Origin: Taenia hydatigena
Lineage: Eukaryota; Platyhelminthes; Cestoda; Cyclophyllidea; Taeniidae
DNA: 64,000 nt
Reading direction: 5' to 3'
NCBI GenBank assembly: GCA_036345935.2
Contig: JADWOT020000005.1
Span: 1,054,001-1,118,000 of the forward strand
The position numbers and the translations under genes were made by a program. Positions 1 through 13,773 of this stretch are shown here, in pieces. The notes under the pieces were generated by a model. The model saw only the letters and a program-made list of their open reading frames with translations, did no database searches and was not told the DNA's origin. The stretch's first letter is position 1; every line of letters begins with the position of its first letter.

Positions 1-104
1 AAATATCCACTTCTTAAAACCAGTTGTCCTTGCAGCTTGGCCTAAGCTTTTGCTCCAGGATGAGGAAAGCTGCAAGGTTTGTGTGTGTGGGAAAGATGGC
101 TTTC
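1..104. other. Unannotated left edge
   Basis: Short stretch at the window edge with no exon or repeat that I can support. Confidence 0.4.
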
Positions 105-460
105 ATTCACCTTTCAATCCCTACTCTCCATCTGCCGCCCTCTCATGTCAATTATACATCCAATCACTCCTCAATTCTTTCACAAACTCGTCTACAATCT
201 TCGTCAATCCCTATCCATTCTGTCTACTCTTTATTCCTTCATTCATCGCCACATGACTCCATCCTTCCATCGCTCCTTCATCACTACCGCCTCACAACCT
301 CCTCCATTCATCAATCCATCGATGCGTTCCTTTTGTCTTTTCATATGGTTTTACAAAAATTTACACGCACCTAAGTTTGCTTTTTTGTCCCTTCCCCCAT
401 TCCCACCGACTCAAGTCATCTGCACTCCCTCCATCCTCATTGTTCAAGTGTCAGCGCTGA
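105..460. repeat. Pyrimidine-rich low-complexity tract
   Basis: The + strand is strongly enriched in C and T, with many imperfect copies of short units such as tccatcc, ttcatc and cctcc. Open frames through it are Ser/Pro/His/Leu-rich in all three frames, which is what composition alone gives, so I do not call a gene here. Confidence 0.5.
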
Positions 461-3400
461 GCGCAATGCAAAATGCACTTCTTCATGCATTCACCGATGC
501 AGTGTAACCATCTACATTCCCAGAACTCTAATATCGATGCAATTATGAGCCCCTGAGCAATAACGGCGACACCAATATGACCACGATATCTACTGCCTCT
601 AATAACTTCATCATCACCACCACTTTTATTAGCATCGCGCTATCCACTTCAGCAGGTTGGCAAAAGTCAGTGATTTGTGGTAGACCTGTGGTTGAGTAGA
701 CTTTACAATCGATTATCCTTGCCTTCTACGTTTTTCGTCATCATTGCATACATTTGACTCCACTTTGGATATACAAGTGTTGCGTTCTGGCAGAAAGCGA
801 CGCAGGTGTACTTTTCGATAAAATTCTACTTATGAAGATGCTCTGCAGGTTGGAAGGTAGCTGGTTCTGTTTGTGATAATTTCATCGTCCGATAAGTGGG
901 TTCCATGATACGCCCCTCTATCAGGTAGAACTTACTGAGACGATCCAATATAAGAGGGAAGTTAATTTGGCGGTGGTGAGGAGTGCACATGCTCAATTCA
1001 CCTGGACAAACCTGATCACAACTTATTAGTGATCGTGTTATCTGTAATTTCCCACGATTGTCTTCGTGTTGATTAAGCAACAAAGCGCACTTGTTTCCAA
1101 AGCAAATCTGTTTTTAACAGCAAATTGATGTAGAGTGTCAAAATAGAAGCCCTCACAAAGCAGTTTCGACAGGTATTCACATGGCAGAAGTGGAAGAGAA
1201 ATAGACGGAAGCATATGAACTGAAGCTTATCTGGCTTCAGCAGCTAATAATTTTATCGTCTTATCTAAAAGTGGATGGAGTGTAGGACAATAATGTAAGG
1301 AACCGATGCAGGCTATGCAACAGCTAAAATCGATTGCAAATGAAAATGGGGAAGAGGGTTTGCAAATTTGACAAGTGGACGTGGAATACACAGAAAGTCA
1401 AGGAAGAAGAAAAATAGCACGATGGAAAAAATTGGGATAAGAGAAGACTATTGCGGCAAAAGACATGATGCTTCTCCCTGAGATGAAGTTGAAAAGGTCC
1501 CTAGCACTCTGCGAAAGTAAAGATAATCAAGATGGTATTGATGCCTTATCTTCTATGCAAATCGTTTCTCCTTTCGCACATCCAGTTACCCATCGGATTT
1601 AGTGATTGGCGGATGACTCGTTAGGCCATCTGCTTGAATCTTGCATCATGGAGGTAGGTCTAGGAGTCCCATTAGTTGCCTTATCAGTAGGTTGCTACAA
1701 CTTCTAACATGGATTCTCCTTATCTTGCGAAGTTATAACGTACACAGCTGTGCCTCTCAGCATATCAGCCCTCTTATCTACAACTCAACCAACCCCAGCA
1801 GCCGGCACTTCAGTCTACCTCCTGTTGGGAACATTGTCCTTCCAATACTTTCATCTTGCCTTATTAATAAATAGGCAAAACTTATTCTGTAGCTACTTTT
1901 GGAGTTGATAATTTGAATACTTGTATTTCCTTTTCTTGCACCTTCTGGAACTAGTATATCCATCAGCTCTGTAGCCTCAGCTAAACGTCGCGGTGGATGG
2001 TGGTGGGATTGGCGAAGGAATTTTACATACCATCTTTCTCCAGCAATAAATTCATTCCCGTAATTATGGCACAGGGCATACTGACCTGAAGTGCAAATCT
2101 CCGACTCAAATGGACATTCGAAGAAGCAGCTGAAATGCATGGTTTGGATTTGGGAGAATTCCATATCATTTGAGCAGCTAATGCACAACTGAGGTGTACT
2201 TGAATAACCTAGTCTCTGGCTTTTTTATGGCTCTTTACTTCGAATGTTGTACATGCATGGTACTGTCCCCTGCAAGTCTTTTCGAACATCCTCTTTTTCA
2301 ACTCGTTGGACACTTGGCACTTCTAGATAATTGAAACTGGCAGGCATGACCACTGCATTTAGCTCTTATTCGCTCACCTCGGGGCCTTCGACTTTAGCTA
2401 GCAATTCCGCACCATGAGAAGAATCCCTAAATGAAACTCAAAACACGAACAAGTGACTAAGAAGAGATGCATGTGTTGTAATTTCAGTTTCTCTACTCAC
2501 CGACGACAGTAAATGCTTGCGCTTACCAATTTGTTGCCGGCAGAGGTTCCTCGTGCTCAAATGAGGGATTGTAAAATAGCAAAGATTTTCCCATTAGAAA
2601 TTTTCTGCCAGACTTCTTGCTCTTTAATGACCACGTAACATCTGGTGTCAACATATTATGATGGCGATGTGGGATCTTCGTGGGTGCGCCTGCACCAACT
2701 GAAGCCAGATTAAAATAATCATCCTCCAAACCTCAGAACGAAGTGAGATTTTATCACACATTTTGGGTGTACTACGGTGAAAATTAAATGATAGGGCAGC
2801 CCTGGAGGCCAAGAAAGTCTGCAAGAAAAAATCCTGCTGTGCATGGACACTTGCACTTGTATCAAAGCCTCCCAAGTCTACCTATTTGATTACAAGCCAT
2901 GCGCAACAATAAACGCCTGTTATTTATCCCTTTGATTGTTCTTCTTGTAAATACCGCCTTTAAGCACTCAAGTGACATGTTTGCAGATAGCCCCACAAGC
3001 GGCACTTTCACACCACACTCAATGCCTAGACATGTGAGTCTCTTGCGGCAAAGGTGCGTCAACTGTTTCCTTCCTCTTCCCTTCATGGCTTTTACCCGTG
3101 ACATGACTGAGCTGTCCACTAGATAACGACGTCACGACCTATATATTTAGACTCCTAAAAGAAGTAGTGTTAAACACAGCTCAGGCTACAGTCACGAGAA
3201 AATGTGGTCATACCACACTTCCTAGCATCGTAATTGCAGAATAAAGGCACAATGCTGAGGAAGGATGCGTACGTTTAGAAAGCGGGATGGTACAGATGCC
3301 GATACACCCAGCAAACGCAATTTGGACAACTAACTGACCTTAACCAATGCCGGCAGTTGAACAAAAGGACCATTAATACGACGGCAATTGTCGATATAGG

Positions 3401-6400
3401 CACGAGAGGAAGAAGAGGAGAACTCGAGCAATGGTGAAGAAGGCTGGTTTGAGATGGTGGTGCAGCATTCTTATCCATTCCCAACGATTTCTGCCACTAT
3501 TACTCTCAATTTTCACCCTGATATGTCCGCATTTATTGTCCGTCCAATTACTTGGCTTCTTTAACTTTTGTCTCGTTTCCTCAATTGTCTACTTACCTGA
3601 TTGCACAGATGCCAAGTTTTCTGCTTGGTACACAAGCTAATCACTTAACTGAACGCCTTACTGTCTGGCTGCAAATCTGGTAGGTTTACCGTCTACCTGC
3701 TTATTCGGGTGAACGGGAAATATCAAATGCTCTACGCATTTGACTGCATTCTCAATTGTTCCTCTGCCTGCCTTAATGGCTGAGCTAATAAGTATCTGGA
3801 TGGGTGCAAGCTTTAAATTCAAATTTGACTGGTATAAACTCATTTAAATCCAGTGGTGGTTTAGGTCACTTCAGCTTTCCCACCTCCGTTGGCTCCCTTA
3901 GTAGTACCACTTTCTTATCGAGGCCTTCTTCCTCTCTGGATAATCGGTGCATACTTAGTACTGCTCTTTTCCGACGCATCAGCTCCATCCTCCTTTTTAC
4001 TGCTCCGGGTTGAAGATGGCCGGAGAAAAGAGTAAATTTCAAGGGGTAGTGTCTAAAATGAAAGGTAAAATGGATGATACTAAATTAATTGAAACTAAAA
4101 TAATGACAAATTATAATTGCTAATCAATCATATGATTAGATAGGCAGAAGTTTTAACCTGACTTATGATGGAGCTGGGTGTCTGATCATCTAAGAAATGT
4201 TAGAGAGAAAGATGGCGTATTTGGGCACGCAAATTAAAACCGTTCACACGAACGTACAACTACACGTGGCTTAATTCGACAATGAGGAACGCATATGTTG
4301 ATACCATTTTTGTGATGTGCTGCTTGATTCTACACTCAAAATAGCAAAATACGAGCCTGGACAATGGGACAGGCAAATGCATTTACGCTGTACCATACAG
4401 CCAACTTTAAATGGCAAATAAATGGCAGATGAGCATTCTTAAATGCGCAGACAGTCGTCTGCAGTTCAAATCGCCAAAGTGCACATCTTTATTCATGAGA
4501 GGACATTGGGAGGAGAGAGTGAATTGGAAAGGTCCGAGATGAGCTGAAATTATTGAAAGCGAACTCCAATGAATACATTACGCAGAAACCTCTAACCTTG
4601 TTTCACCATCGGGTCTCTGCTATGCGGGTCCGTGTTGGCACATGCTTGGGTAGCACTGTACTTAGTCTCGCGGCTTAAGACTGCATTGCTTTATTATATT
4701 AGGTAATGGCGGTCGAGACAGCAGTGACTTAAGTAGCAGTAGTAAATTCGATGGTACTGATGAATTTGACGGCGCTATCTGAAGTAATATGAATGCATTC
4801 ACACTAATATCTTAAGGAAAGCAGCTGTGCGAGCTGTTTGGAAGTGCATGCGCAACTTAAGTCAAGACGTATTGTTGGGCTCAAAGTGCAACACTGATGC
4901 TACTAAATCGATGCCTAGCAAGCTCAAGCAAGTTGTATTTTTGGTGAGGGTATGTTTCAAGACACAAAAGAAGACATCAAGTACTGGAGTCAAGATGTTC
5001 TAGGGCATAATTAGCACGCATAGTTTGCAGAACTGCTGTGCAAATTTATGATGCATGAATATGGTAAAAACAGCCAATGAAGTTATTTTCTCTGCGATCC
5101 TGACTTGCATTGCTAGCACCTCAGTCTTTCGATCATAGATGCAGGCAATTCTTAGCGAAACCGATGAGTTTAAACAAGCCTCTGTGACATTCTAGTGCGG
5201 TGCCTTCAGTGAGATGTGACGAAGAGTGTTTTGGGTTGATAAGTTTTTAGCTAACAATCTAAAGTGTCGATACTTTGACCCCCTTAACGTTGGTCTAAAT
5301 GGCAAACCTGACCATTCGGTCAAGTTCAACCATTCAGTTGCTTTGTGATAAAAATGTGTTATCTCACGCTTTGTTCTTTTAAAAACATTTTATTGATAGC
5401 ATTCTTTTAAAAATACCTGCTTGCTCATTTCATTTGGTTAACTTCCAGTTACCATAATTTTGCTTTTGCTCCTCCATTTTAACCTTTAGCCCTTAACTTT
5501 TCCAGTTATTTACGGGCAAATGTGAATCAACAGTCAATTGTTTTCGTTCAATCAGCAGACAAAGCTATAAATGAGTGCATGAGTTCTGCTTACTGATAGC
5601 AATTGGCCTTAATAGAGCGCCCTATTTTCATTGAGAATTCGAAGTGTGGTAACGCGCGACCTCCCTGATGGCTGAGGATGTTTCTATAATTGCAATTTAG
5701 TGTGTGCAGTTCTTGTCTACATGAGATTATTGCAACCGCATTATAGGTATGCAAGCATAGTTTTACCAGACCGTTTTACCTGGTGGATGACCGTCCAAAT
5801 GTCAAAAACGTTGCATCGCATCTACCGTAAACACAGCCACAAACGCTGACGTTGACATTGCCTAGAAGTAGACGTAGTTTACATTGCGGAACCGTTGGTA
5901 CCACCAAAATTGTGTACAAAGAATGAACTGGTATAAGATGGAGGTAAGCTGCTCGATTTTAGCAAAAACTAATGACCAAAAGGAAAGGAGGTGGCTTCGG
6001 GATCTGATGGACAAGAAATCTAGCTTTGGACCAGAGGATTCTGGGTTGAGATCCCCTCAAGGTTACAAAGCCTATGAATAGAGGAGATAACTGTCGTCAC
6101 ATCCCTCCTTTTTCCTGTAACCCTTTTCAACATCCCTTGCTTATTTATTTCCTTACACACTTCCATACTATACTGTTCATGTCCTCCTTACTCCCCCTAG
6201 TTTTCTTACTCGCCCTCGTTGCTAGCCTCTGCCCTTCGACCATATGCTGTGCTATGCTACGGTTAGGCAGTAAGTGACTTGAGTGATAGTTAAAATGCAA
6301 TTTAGTAGGGTAGCGTATTACAACATTGGACAAGAAAAGAGTAGGAGAAAAATATCCGGCAGTCCTTGTAGCTTAGAAGCCGGTGCACTCGCCTTTTGAA

Positions 6401-9400
6401 CCAAATGAATTATGCCTGCCTCATCACCCCGGCCCTACCTTTTTCCACTGCCTTAGCAACTACCTGTCTTAGCGTCGTGTACTCACACCACAACAAGACT
6501 GACAGCGCGAATATGTGGATGAGTGGACTGCAGTGACTGATGGATGTTTGTGGAATGAGACATGACATGACGGGGGATAGCAGGGCGTTACTTCAATTTT
6601 TTAAGAAGCTAGTTAGTGCAAAAACTTGTTTTCAAAAATTGACTGTCTTTCAATGCCGCTTTCCATATTTGTTGAAAGTAGGTGCGCAATAAAGCTGACG
6701 CTTCGGGTGGTCATTAGCAGTATAAAGGCAATGGTATCGAAGCCACCATTGCAATGAGGTGGTGCTGTGCATGAAAAGCTTTGTAACCCTAGTTCACAGC
6801 ACTTTTGTGGGGTGGTAGCAAGAAACCATTTACGCATGGTGATTACGTGACTTTGAACCAAAGCATTGACACCTTGGTTACACAGCCAATCCACGCTAGC
6901 GCATTCTGACGATGGCAGACTCCAGACACCTCTGATAGCTCCGCTCCTATATTCTTTCCATATTCGGTTAAGTCTTGTTTACATTGCATTCTAGTTAGTC
7001 AATTCACGTATCACTAACAATCTTACACGTTGTTAACAATGTAAGCACAAGGTAGCCCACAATGTGATTTCACTGATCTGCTTCCTAAAACGGCTCCAAA
7101 GGTATGCAGCTGACTTGGCGTTTCCAACGGGGCTGTTCTCTGCATGGGTAATCCATAGTAGAGGTTATCTTTCGTCCACATTCCGACTTTCTACCCTCAA
7201 ATGGAAGCACATAGAGATGTCAAAAGGAGCAAATGGATTCCCACGAACGCTCCCCATCCACATTAGATCGCAACAAAATTCACAGACTTAAACATGCTCG
7301 TCTTATCATAGGCTTCAACACCATGCGATGTCGCATTAGGAACGTATGTGTCGGCTAAAAGCACCAAAAGCGGCATTTGTAAACCAACGCCCAACAAATA
7401 AGTATCCAATGCATACGCATCCTGCTTGCATAAGCAGATGTTGCTGTGCTGACGAGGTATGGGTTGTATTATCAGCCGAATAAGATTTTAGACAAGGGGT
7501 GTAAGCATTACGACTACGACTACATAACCCATCGGGTAGACCCCATGCACTACTGCAAGGGAGAATTACTAACCAACTCGGGGTCTCTGAAGCCCGTCAG
7601 ATATCAGTTATTGCAATCATTATTAACGGATAGAGAAATAAGTCAAAGGGGATGATATGGCAAGAGCGGTCAAAACTCTGACCTGAGGAGGAGGTTTGAT
7701 GGTCGCAAGAAGTTTCCACGTCTCGAAAGTAGCCGAAGCGGAACCCATGAATTCGCAAGACGCTGAGATATTCGTGCTAATCTTCTTCTATCCTTGGATC
7801 TGTCAAAACGGAGGGCCTGAATCAGCCCATAGCAATCAAAGTCCTAATTTCGAATGCCGACTATTTACTGAATTATAAAAGACCCTTGGAATCGCAAAGG
7901 CGCACACGACACCCGGAGATCTGCAGAACAGCTTGTGGATAGAGAGAACGAGTCGCTCTTTGATGGGGCTACAAAAGACTTTACCAAGGAGACACGGCTT
8001 AAAGATTGTGATCTAAGCCTGGGATGCGCTCTTCTTGCGTATGAAGCTGCAATCCACGCATCACCTGGCGTTTCCTCATGCTAGGTTTTCACAGCCTATA
8101 AAATGAGATTATCGCCTAAACCTTCTCACCCAGCAAGGAAGTGGCAACCGACAATGCTCAGGATTACGGACTGCGCACAAGAGAAGCAATAAAAATGTGT
8201 TGTATTTTATCCAGCAGCACCTGTAAATGTCTCATAATAAACAAAAGAAATACTACGACAAGCGCTCAGCCCAACGTCTACCACGAATGACGTCTCGTCT
8301 GGATATACAGACCGATTCATCCGTCCAAAACGCATCGCAAATCTTACCACCTATGGAGGAGAGACAGACTCTGTGCCCAACCAATAACTTTCCATAACAA
8401 TAGGATGCAACCTCACAAAGGTTCCTCGTCGGTCGGTTACGATGTTGAAGCCTGCGCAATTGTTAAAGAAAGAAAACCACCCGATGGCTGTGTAATACTT
8501 ATGTTCTTTACCTGCGCTTCGTAGGCGAGAGGCGGGATGACAATTTTAACCTGGTCGTTGACGCACGTGATAGCTGTCCCAAGCTTGAGTCTCCTGAGTC
8601 GTGATTAGTTTAGCCCTGTCATCACATATCCGCCCTGTGTTTTATCAAAGATGGCTCGCACTACTCAATTTTCTTACAGCAAAAGTAGAAGGAGGAGTAG
8701 AGGATGGCGAAACTGTCTGCAAAGACGACCGTTTTGAAAAGTGGTCTAATCATCAGATGATCGGTGGCCAGTTGGACGCATACCTGTACACCAGGTTCGT
8801 TTACCAAACATGCAAGCCATCTTCCACACCCTTGACAAAGGACACGCTCATTCGAAGTGGGCTGGCTCTCTGCTATGACCTTGTGCGTCATCCGATAAGC
8901 ATGGAGAAAAACTATAACATGCCAAATAGGGTTTTAAAAAGTTGAGCATTAAATTTTTGAAATTCGTATCAAATTGCCAAATCATTTTTTGAATTCCTAT
9001 ATGTTAGGGTAACGCATTCTGAGCTTTGAGAGTTTGCAGTGCTTAAACACCAGCGATTGGGCCAAACAGCAGCAGAATAATATGGTAGGAATTGCAAATC
9101 AAAATAGTTGAAAATCAATTTAGAGGTTCTGCTTTATACGGTGGGTTAATATTTACTAGATCTCAATTCAAAAGACGGTAAACGCGAGCTGCATTTATGT
9201 GTGTTATCTGTTAGCGCTTGCGGAGCCGTGGTCAGCATGGGTGAGTCTCAATTTATTATTAGCGGTCATTGATTAATGCCCCGTTTCCTTCCCGTCTTGT
9301 GGGTACCAATTAGCACTTCTGTCGCTGTGTTTTAACCGAACGTTGTGGACTGGACTTAGTAACAGCGCATTTACTTTTGTGTGTAATAAAAATTATAGTG

Positions 9401-12400
9401 CGTACTTCCGTTTGAGTAGTGGATTTAGCACAGTAGGTAGTCGATTTCGTCAGTTTGGAATTTATATTGCGTTTTGAGCACTAAGGTGTGCGATCAGTCA
9501 CCTTATCTACTGCCTTAATATGCTAATTTTGTTAAAGTGACTATTTGTTCCGCTTTTTATTCATTTGTTTATCGATTATGAGTCGCAACTGGGGAGATTC
9601 ACGACGAGTATTGCTGGATTTGCAAGATGATTTAAGTTCCACGCGGTTCAGTGGAGGTTGCTAATTTTCTTGACTAACCTAACGTGCTGACAAACAGAGG
9701 ATTTATGACTGCCACAACGAAGTTCCAAGTGTGAAGGCGCCATTCCAGATTGCCTTGATTTGGACGTTGTGCTGAATTAGGGAGGTAGGCCAACAATTTT
9801 TCTTAGAAGGGTGTTTGGGGTGGATGAAGTGGATTAGGCGATGACGCTGAGTTTGATTTGTTGTTGAAACCAATGCACTATTAATCGTCCTCGTTTTTGA
9901 GTAAATTCGTGAATAGAAGAAACTTGCGACACCCGAGGGTTTTGGTCAGGAGTGCTAAGTAGGATTATGGCTTTGATGTACCACTTTGAGGCTAGAGCAG
10001 GAATGCAGTTCAGGTAAAACCATTGCCTTTAGAATGTTATCGCATTGACGATTGCCGATGTCGGTTCAAGCGTAGTCCTAGCACATTGGCATTATGTGCG
10101 TGGAAGGCGGTGTCGATGTCCTGTGGGAATATATTTTTTTAAATTTTTTCGTGACTTCGGGACGGTAGAAGAGGCCTCAGGTTCAAGTGGTGGTGACTTG
10201 GATGTAAAATAGCTTTTGATGGGATGCTATTTTCGCTGCAATAACTGGAAGGCTAAGGTGGTGGATTAACTTATGAGCACTCTTATTACTGCCTAAAGAT
10301 GAAAAAGTGGATAGTTGATCTTGATCGCTTGCTATCACCCGGTCAGAAGTAGATTGACGGGATGCAGCAAGATGTTGAGATTGCCTTGTGCATACAGTGC
10401 AGGCGATAGCGGATAAGTACGCTGGTAAATTGTTGGCAGGTAGCAAATATGCGCCCTTGAGATCGCTATTTGACACGATTTTGACTATCGATAGGCTCTC
10501 AGTGTCGACATGGTAGCTTTATTATACACAAGGTTAGAACAGATATAAAATGCTGAGTTTCGTTTCTAATGATTGCATAAAGTATAGCATGAATTGAAGT
10601 GTAGCGTAGGACTCTTTGAATCGACTCCCGGGGATTTACAGAGGCTAGTTCCTACCTACTATATTACTCTTGGTAATCTAGGGAGGGTGTGGCTAAAGCG
10701 TGCCCCACAAGCATTTTCATTCTGTTCAGCGTAAGCTAATGAATACTGATGAGCTGCAAACACACTTTGAATCCATTTAGTGAAGCCTGGATAACTCGCT
10801 GGACTTAGTGCGAATATTCACTTAGAGATTTTCAAAAACCTGGCCAGACAATGAGCAAATTTAATAATGGGTAAAAGAAGATCATGTGGCCAAGCAAACC
10901 TTGTTAATCTAAAAGAAAAATATTTGACAGGGAAAATGGCAAGTCCTTATAAAGATCTCAGGGGAGATAAGGAACCTGTCCGGAATTTATAGAATAACGT
11001 CCGTTACACATGGGCGGGAAAATTGCAGTTGAAATTTACACGATTAACGTATTAAGAGGAAACGAATTTAAACAAAGCAATGAGGGTGATGGATTGATCA
11101 CCCTAAAGACTCGCAAGAATTTGAGCTTAAAAATTCACATGTTTGACATTTACCGCACACAACTTTGCGACGTTGCGCTTCATTCCCAGCGGATGGTAAA
11201 TTGTAAGGGGTATTATGGGAGAACTGCTGCTAATGCGAATCACCTTGGCACCCAAGTGGATAAGGCTTTTGAAATAAGACGATTTAAGTGATATGGTAAG
11301 TCGTGTTGCAGTAGAAATACTCTTGAGTTACCGGTTCATTTATCGGAAAATTCAGAATGCCTCGTTCTAACCATCCCTTCGCGCCTTTTAGCGACAGGGT
11401 CGATGTCTCTTCTATTACTGATGGTTGTATGATAGAATAGAATAGAAAGGGCTCTAATATCAACTAAAGTAAGGCAAATATAAGCAAGGTAAATTGAGCG
11501 TTTGATAGGCCTACCTCTGTGGGCTCGATTTAATCATGGCTATTTCCATGTTACCATCTTTTAGGCAGCCATCAGGTGGACTAAATATTTGCGTTGCTTT
11601 ACAGGGATTTCCCACACATGGAAGTAAAAGTCGTTTCGCTATGCGCGGCATTAGTAGCTAATCATTATTTTCTACCAGGGCTACAGAAAAAATTGACGTG
11701 ACATCTTCAGCACCATACAGCGCTTGACTGTAGGCAACTATTTGTCTGTTGCAAGTACTTTGCAGCTTATGCCGCCTGTTATCTGACCTTAGCAGCACCA
11801 ATAGTTGCATCATGAAATTCTACAACTTTCGCTGCTACACATTTTTCAGAGTACATAATACGTGTCTAAAATGCAAGCACACCCACGTATTCACATGTAT
11901 ACCTTCACACGCGAATGAGCATCATGCATGCAATCACTCGTCTGCACATATAAGGCGCAAATGCATACGAATAATTATGAGTTGATACAGAGTTATTCCG
12001 TGATTTCTGGGCAAACGGGGCCTAGGGGTCTTATACATCATCCAAAATCCTTATAGCCAGGTTCGGTAGAATGTATGCGCTGCGCAAAACTTGGAAATCT
12101 ATACTATGGCAGTGAATGTGAGCTATGCGTTTCTCCGGAAGGGAACATTTCCAACTATTTCAACACGCATACCAGATATGCGAATAATTACGGATACATC
12201 AAGTTAGGATGAAGTAACCACACGTAAGCACTCAAAACCATTCACCTGCCATCCCTAACCAAACCCATTCTCTACATGCCTTGCTGTGTGACTGTTAGCA
12301 ATTGCTGGACACCTAACCAAGTTCAAAAGTTCAAAATACGCCTTTTATGCGCAAGTGAATAAGAGCATATTTGTTTTCTATGGCATACAAGCCGCAGCTT

Positions 12401-13290
12401 GGAATTCTTAAAAGACGTCTAACAGAACAGGATGTAAATTCTGCTACTCATCTTAAGGAGGTCTGAATAAAGGATTAGGTAGTTCAAAGTGAATATTTTT
12501 CCAAGCTCCCCGGGCCCGCAGCACCAATTACTGCTCAAAGAAGCCTCGGGTGGTACTGCTGTACATGTTATGTGCTACTGGGCGTTTGGGGCGCATCAAA
12601 CCTCCTTTTGTCTCAAGGCATCGAAGGTGCCATGTAAAAATCTAGCCTTGCTTAAGCGCGCTTACCTGCAAGTGCTAGAGCATGCACAGAATCGTTCCCT
12701 CATAAAAGTGATATTTAGAAGTATTTGGCGGGTCAGGCATGTCCTGAGTGCTAATTACTACACCTTGGAACTATGGCATCGAATCGCCAGTGACAACGCT
12801 ACTCCATACTACTCTCGAGGCCTGCAGGGTGTAGGATGGTGAGATGGAAGGGGGATAGAACCATGCCACCAGGGGCTCTAATTCTTGACCACCACATTAT
12901 AACCACGCCCCTATATCTTACGACTAGTCTACAGGAGGGATTCAGCAGCCACTACCGCACTATTATCAGATATCACTACCCATCTACTCACCTCAATTAC
13001 GTAAGCCTCATCCTTATTATCGTCACCGTTGGTGGCTTTCAGTCGAATGCATCCGCAAAGACACACACAGAAAGGAAGCAAATATTGTGCATTGCATCAC
13101 CTTTGCTTACGTGGCGTGGTGCTAGACTGCACCAATAGAGTCGACACATAGGCCGTATGGAGAGGCATACTTATACTGAGCGGATGTGGGAGAGCAGGTG
13201 TGCTGTGCCATCCAAAAAGGACTGGAATGAGTGCTAGCAGCCAAAGTGATGGATCGATAAAACCAGAAAGGTAGGAAGATATGATAGATG
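461..13290. other. Gene-poor region, no supported gene
   Basis: About 12.8 kb with only short open frames, none pairing a real ATG or splice sites with a recognisable domain. A 93-codon ATG frame at 11010-11291 and a candidate exon near 12936-13032 were considered and not called. A weak tRNA-like trace lies around 6000-6070. No long terminal repeats or long tandem arrays were seen by eye. Confidence 0.5.
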
Positions 13291-13297
13291 GAACACT

Positions 13298-13362
13298 AGC
13301 AGCGCAGTGGATAACGCGTTAGTGTCTGTCCAGAGGGTTGCAGATTCGGGTCTCTCCTGCAG
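13298..13362 (+). repeat. tRNA-like SINE head (tRNA-Arg-like)
   Basis: The sequence CAGCGCAGTGG followed by ATAACGCG matches a pol III A box and D arm of the tRNA-Arg type. About 40 bases downstream, GATTCGGGTCT is a degraded B box (about 8 of 11 consensus positions). The anticodon stem does not pair and the acceptor stem is lost, so this is not a working tRNA. It is best read as the head of a tRNA-derived short interspersed element or a decayed tRNA copy. A second tRNA-like head lies on the other strand about 350 bases downstream. Confidence 0.4.
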
Positions 13363-13713
13363 CTATGGTGGCGTAGCTTATGCTTCCCTTTCTTTGTCTC
13401 CCAATATTTTGTGCATAGTTAACATTTATCTTGTTTATCTCATTGGAACCACCTTAGCCGTAATTAATTCATTTACGCTGGCCAAGATTAAGCCATATTA
13501 TCAAAAACATATCTCGTTCCTGCTCGCAGCATTAGCAATTCCCTCTGCTCACATGCTACCTCACCTCATCCTACCTCACCTTCTCCTCGTCTGCCTCCTG
13601 CTTTCTTTCCCACTGGATGGAAATGAGTGTGCAGACAAAATGCAAGTGCGATGCGTAATGTAGGCGGCATAGCAGAGCTGAAGGATGGGGTAGAAGAGGA
13701 TAAAGTGCACTGA
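13363..13713. other. Spacer between two facing tRNA-like heads
   Basis: Open frames occur on both strands but show no domain or splice support. The spacer may be the body of one or two SINEs; I see no A-tail or target-site duplication. Confidence 0.3.
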
Positions 13714-13773
13714 TTCTGGCTCGATTCGAACATGCATTTGGAGTCAGACGCCCTACCATCACACCACTTAGTT
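13714..13773 (-). repeat. tRNA-Trp-like pseudogene or SINE head
   Basis: Read on the - strand, GTGTGATGGTAGGGCG is D-arm-like. It is followed by GCGTCTGACTCCAAA, which matches the tRNA-Trp anticodon arm with anticodon CCA, and then GTTCGAATC, an intact B-box core. About ten bases of the 3' anticodon stem and variable loop are missing, and the acceptor ends do not pair. It is therefore a tRNA-derived repeat or pseudogene, not a functional tRNA. Confidence 0.5.

Noticed and set aside
5960..6075. tRNA-like trace (anticodon-arm-like CTAGCTTTGGACCAG, then GGTTGAGATCC)
   Set aside because: The D and T stems do not pair and the B box matches only about 8 of 11 positions; too weak to call a SINE.
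8601..8945. 114-codon frame
   Set aside because: Not an ATG-to-stop gene with context; no motif recognised.
11010..11291. 93-codon ATG frame
   Set aside because: No recognisable domain, no flanking promoter or polyA evidence, and chance frames of this size are expected in 64 kb.
12936..13032. Possible FN3-like exon (HYRTIIRYHYP, then SLILIIVTV)
   Set aside because: Hydrophobic spacing fits loosely, but phases and donors are inconsistent and there is no neighbour to join.
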